A DNA stretch of 64,000 nucleotides from Phenylobacterium aquaticum (lineage in GTDB: Bacteria; Pseudomonadota; Alphaproteobacteria; Caulobacterales; Caulobacteraceae), in assembly GCA_947378305.1 (NCBI GenBank), contig CANCJJ010000007.1:1-64000 (forward strand). Direction: 5' to 3'. Position numbers and translations under genes: made by a program. Below, piece by piece: positions 62,278 through 64,000 of this stretch. Position 1 is the stretch's first letter, and each line of letters starts with the position of its first letter. The notes under the pieces are model-generated. The model did no database searches. It was not told where the DNA came from and worked only from the letters and a program-made list of their open reading frames with translations.

Positions 62278-64000
62278 ATGGACGCCATTCTAAACCTTAT
62301 TGCATCGACCCTGACCGCATCACCCTCCGGTAATGCGCAAGGCTCGTCGATGGGGTCGCAGGGTGGTCCCTTGACCGGCGTCAACTTTGCCAGCCTGATC
62401 AGTCAGGTCGATGGGAAGGCGGGGCCAGACCTTGGGGTCTTACCGGCACCGGCAATGCCAGCGCTTCAAGTCCCTCAGATGGATTTGATGCCATCCCTCG
62501 ACTGTCCCGCGCCCGCGCAGATGGAGGTGCCGGAAGGTATTGCCCAGATTGTGCTGCCTGAAGCCTCCGCCCCGGTGGCCGAGGGGCTGGTCACGTCCCC
62601 GGCAAGTCCCGTCCTGACGGATACGGTCGTTTCTGTTCCGGCAAGGGTCTCGGCGGCACCGGCCCCTGTGGCCATTTTGCCTCCTGTTTCCTCAGAGATC
62701 GTTCTCGATGGCGCTGAGCCGCCTGAAGTCAAGATTTCAATCCCTCCCGTGGCGATCACAAGCCTGCTCACGGCGCTGATGCCCGATGAGGCTGCGTCGG
62801 CCGAGACAGTGCCGACCCGTCTTGCTGAAGACGACCTCGCCCTTGCAGAGCCCATTGGAGCAAGTCCGGATAACCAGGCCGCCCAGCTTCTCGCTGGCCT
62901 GATGATGCAAAGGCCACTTCAGCCATCTGAACGACCGACGTCCGTATCGAACGGCACAAAGACGCCCGGTGCCGCGTCTGCGCCGGTTGCGCTGGGACAG
63001 ATTGCTTCGGCAGAGTCTGCAACAGATGGGCGTCAGCTTGGTGCACCAAAGGCCCAGGTCATGCCGATTGGGGTCCCGTCGCTCGCATCAACAGAAACGC
63101 CGGCTCCAGTCCAGACCCCAGTCCAGACCCCAGTCCAGACCCCAGTCCAATCCGAAGTCGCGGAAGGCCTGCCCTTTGTCGCGCAGGCACCCAAGGACCG
63201 GGACGTCTCGCCTGCCCCGACGCCTGCCCCGACGCCTGCCCCGACGCCTGCCGCAGCACCTGACGGTCAGTCAAAACTCGCCGAAGCCAAGCCGCCCGCT
63301 CGACCGGTCATTTCTGGCCAAAATCCCGCTGAACCCGCGCGGGTTCAAGTCTCCCAAATGATCGCTGTCGCGCCTGAGGCAAAACCCCCGGCGGACTCTG
63401 GCCTCGTTCAGGCCGAGGTTATGGCCGTCTCGACACCGCAGCCCCAGGCCCCTGTCCAGGTCTCGGGCGACCGGATCCCGGCACGCAGCGCCGCAATCGC
63501 GCGCGGGCAAGAGTCCATTAGGGGTGCCGAACCCAGCCTTTCGGGGACGGACTTGGCTCCATCTGATGGCGCGCAGGCCGTCTCAGCCCCCGCCATCGTC
63601 ACCAAGGTCACCAGTGTCCAGGTCCGACCTGAAGGTGAGGCGAGACGGGAGCCCGACCTCGCTCAGGCCCTACCGGCGGAAAAAGCGGACGTCGAGGCCC
63701 AGCAGGCCTTGCAGGCGGCCCCCCTCTTCCAGCCCGCCACCCATATCCCCGCCGCCCTTGCCAAGGCGACCATGGAGACGGTGCCAAGCCTCACCAGTCA
63801 CCTGATCTCCCGCCTGGCGGACAAGGTCGCCCGGTTTGATGTTCAGTTGCACCCGGCCGATCTGGGGCGGGTGGATGTCCACCTTGAAATCATGGCCGAC
63901 GGCCGGATCTCCGGGACCATGTCCTTTGATACCCCCCAGGCGGCTGCCGAGCTGCGCAGCCGGGCTGACGAACTGACCCGGTCCTTGCAAGACGCAGGCT
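62278..64000 (+). CDS. fliK: Flagellar hook-length control protein FliK (partial, 3' end beyond window)
   Basis: The frame opens at ATG 62278 and runs without a stop to the last base (574 codons visible). The N-terminal and central parts are Pro/Ala/Val-rich and low-complexity, including VQTP and PAPT repeats, as in the secreted molecular-ruler part of FliK. The last 70 residues (FDVQLHPADLGRVDVHLEIM) are the start of the conserved Flg_hook domain that switches export from hook to filament proteins. No good Shine-Dalgarno is seen. It is divergent from flgK; hook genes (flgD, flgE) probably follow. Confidence 0.9.
   Translation, partial: MDAILNLIASTLTASPSGNAQGSSMGSQGGPLTGVNFASLISQVDGKAGPDLGVLPAPAMPALQVPQMDLMPSLDCPAPAQMEVPEGIAQIVLPEASAPVAEGLVTSPASPVLTDTVVSVPARVSAAPAPVAILPPVSSEIVLDGAEPPEVKISIPPVAITSLLTALMPDEAASAETVPTRLAEDDLALAEPIGASPDNQAAQLLAGLMMQRPLQPSERPTSVSNGTKTPGAASAPVALGQIASAESATDGRQLGAPKAQVMPIGVPSLASTETPAPVQTPVQTPVQTPVQSEVAEGLPFVAQAPKDRDVSPAPTPAPTPAPTPAAAPDGQSKLAEAKPPARPVISGQNPAEPARVQVSQMIAVAPEAKPPADSGLVQAEVMAVSTPQPQAPVQVSGDRIPARSAAIARGQESIRGAEPSLSGTDLAPSDGAQAVSAPAIVTKVTSVQVRPEGEARREPDLAQALPAEKADVEAQQALQAAPLFQPATHIPAALAKATMETVPSLTSHLISRLADKVARFDVQLHPADLGRVDVHLEIMADGRISGTMSFDTPQAAAELRSRADELTRSLQDAG
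63109..63144 (+). repeat. Three tandem 12-bp repeats inside fliK
   Basis: GTCCAGACCCCA repeated three times without mismatch, encoding (Val-Gln-Thr-Pro)3, with a fourth partial unit starting GTCCA. The unit length keeps the frame. Confidence 0.85.
63211..63246 (+). repeat. Second set of three tandem 12-bp repeats inside fliK
   Basis: CCTGCCCCGACG repeated three times exactly, encoding (Pro-Ala-Pro-Thr)3, then a partial unit CCTGCC. Likely prone to slippage that changes linker length by four residues per unit. Confidence 0.85.

Noticed and set aside
62475..63510. Several minus-strand frames opposite fliK, and its tandem repeats read as a possible CRISPR array
   Set aside because: The plus strand is one continuous FliK frame. 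The repeats are 12-bp back-to-back coding repeats without spacers.

Overview
This 64 kb chromosomal window comes from a high-GC alphaproteobacterium that is most likely a member of the Caulobacterales. The evidence is a MucR/Ros regulator, DUF1491 and RcnB-type proteins, the alphaproteobacterial order ccmI-ccmE-ccmF-ccmH-degP-regulator-kinase-glnE, and the divergent fliK / flgK-flgL arrangement with facing sigma54 promoters and downstream enhancer-like sites known from Caulobacter crescentus. No prophage, insertion sequence, integrase or CRISPR array was seen. Almost everything reads as stable core or long-resident accessory genes, packed with many 4-bp ATGA/GTGA stop-start overlaps.

Layout: 1-300 holds two divergent tRNA genes (Pro CGG, Gln TTG). 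314-7715 is a minus-strand run: an oligopeptidase B-like S9 peptidase coupled to an outer-membrane-like protein, then two TPR-fused iron-dependent hydroxylases and an NRAMP-type metal transporter. 7795-12528 holds a MaoC hydratase, an archaeal/eukaryal-type prolyl-tRNA synthetase, and a divergent acyl-CoA synthetase / enoyl-CoA hydratase pair around a palindromic operator. 12529-19014 holds mucR, sufE, hypothetical genes, prfC and two rRNA-modification enzymes. 19011-21537 is a NitT/TauT-type ABC importer preceded by a 509-bp stretch without a convincing gene but with four consecutive hairpins. 22047-25413 holds an Uup-type ABC-F ATPase, a YcgN-like protein and a CbpA-like J-protein.

25489-36210 is one long plus-strand run for cytochrome c maturation (ccmI, E, F, H), envelope protease DegP, an OmpR-type regulator, its kinase and glnE. 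It is followed by an ECF sigma factor / membrane anti-sigma candidate / periplasmic metal-resistance-type protein trio (36321-37863). 37876-44305 holds a soluble histidine kinase behind pepN, a DsbA/FrnE-like protein, a TerB+J protein and small proteins. 44320-49518 is a catabolic patch: acyl-CoA dehydrogenase, CYP153-type P450, old yellow enzyme, globin and SMP-30 lactonase. 49591-57659 is mostly housekeeping (folA-thyA, ilvC, trmN6-like, polyprenyl synthase, thiolase) plus DUF924, RcnB, cupin and SOUL proteins, then mnmA. 58843-64000 is flagellar hook-junction biology: flgL, flgK and the 5' part of fliK, cut by the window edge.

No single dramatic new system is evident. The most worthwhile leads are the divergent sigma54/ftr flagellar control region, the structured leader of the ABC importer, the non-canonical prolyl-tRNA synthetase, the iron-hydroxylase/metal-transporter operon, the ECF trio, and the fatty-acid operator palindrome. 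All family assignments rest on motif recognition by eye; no database search was run.
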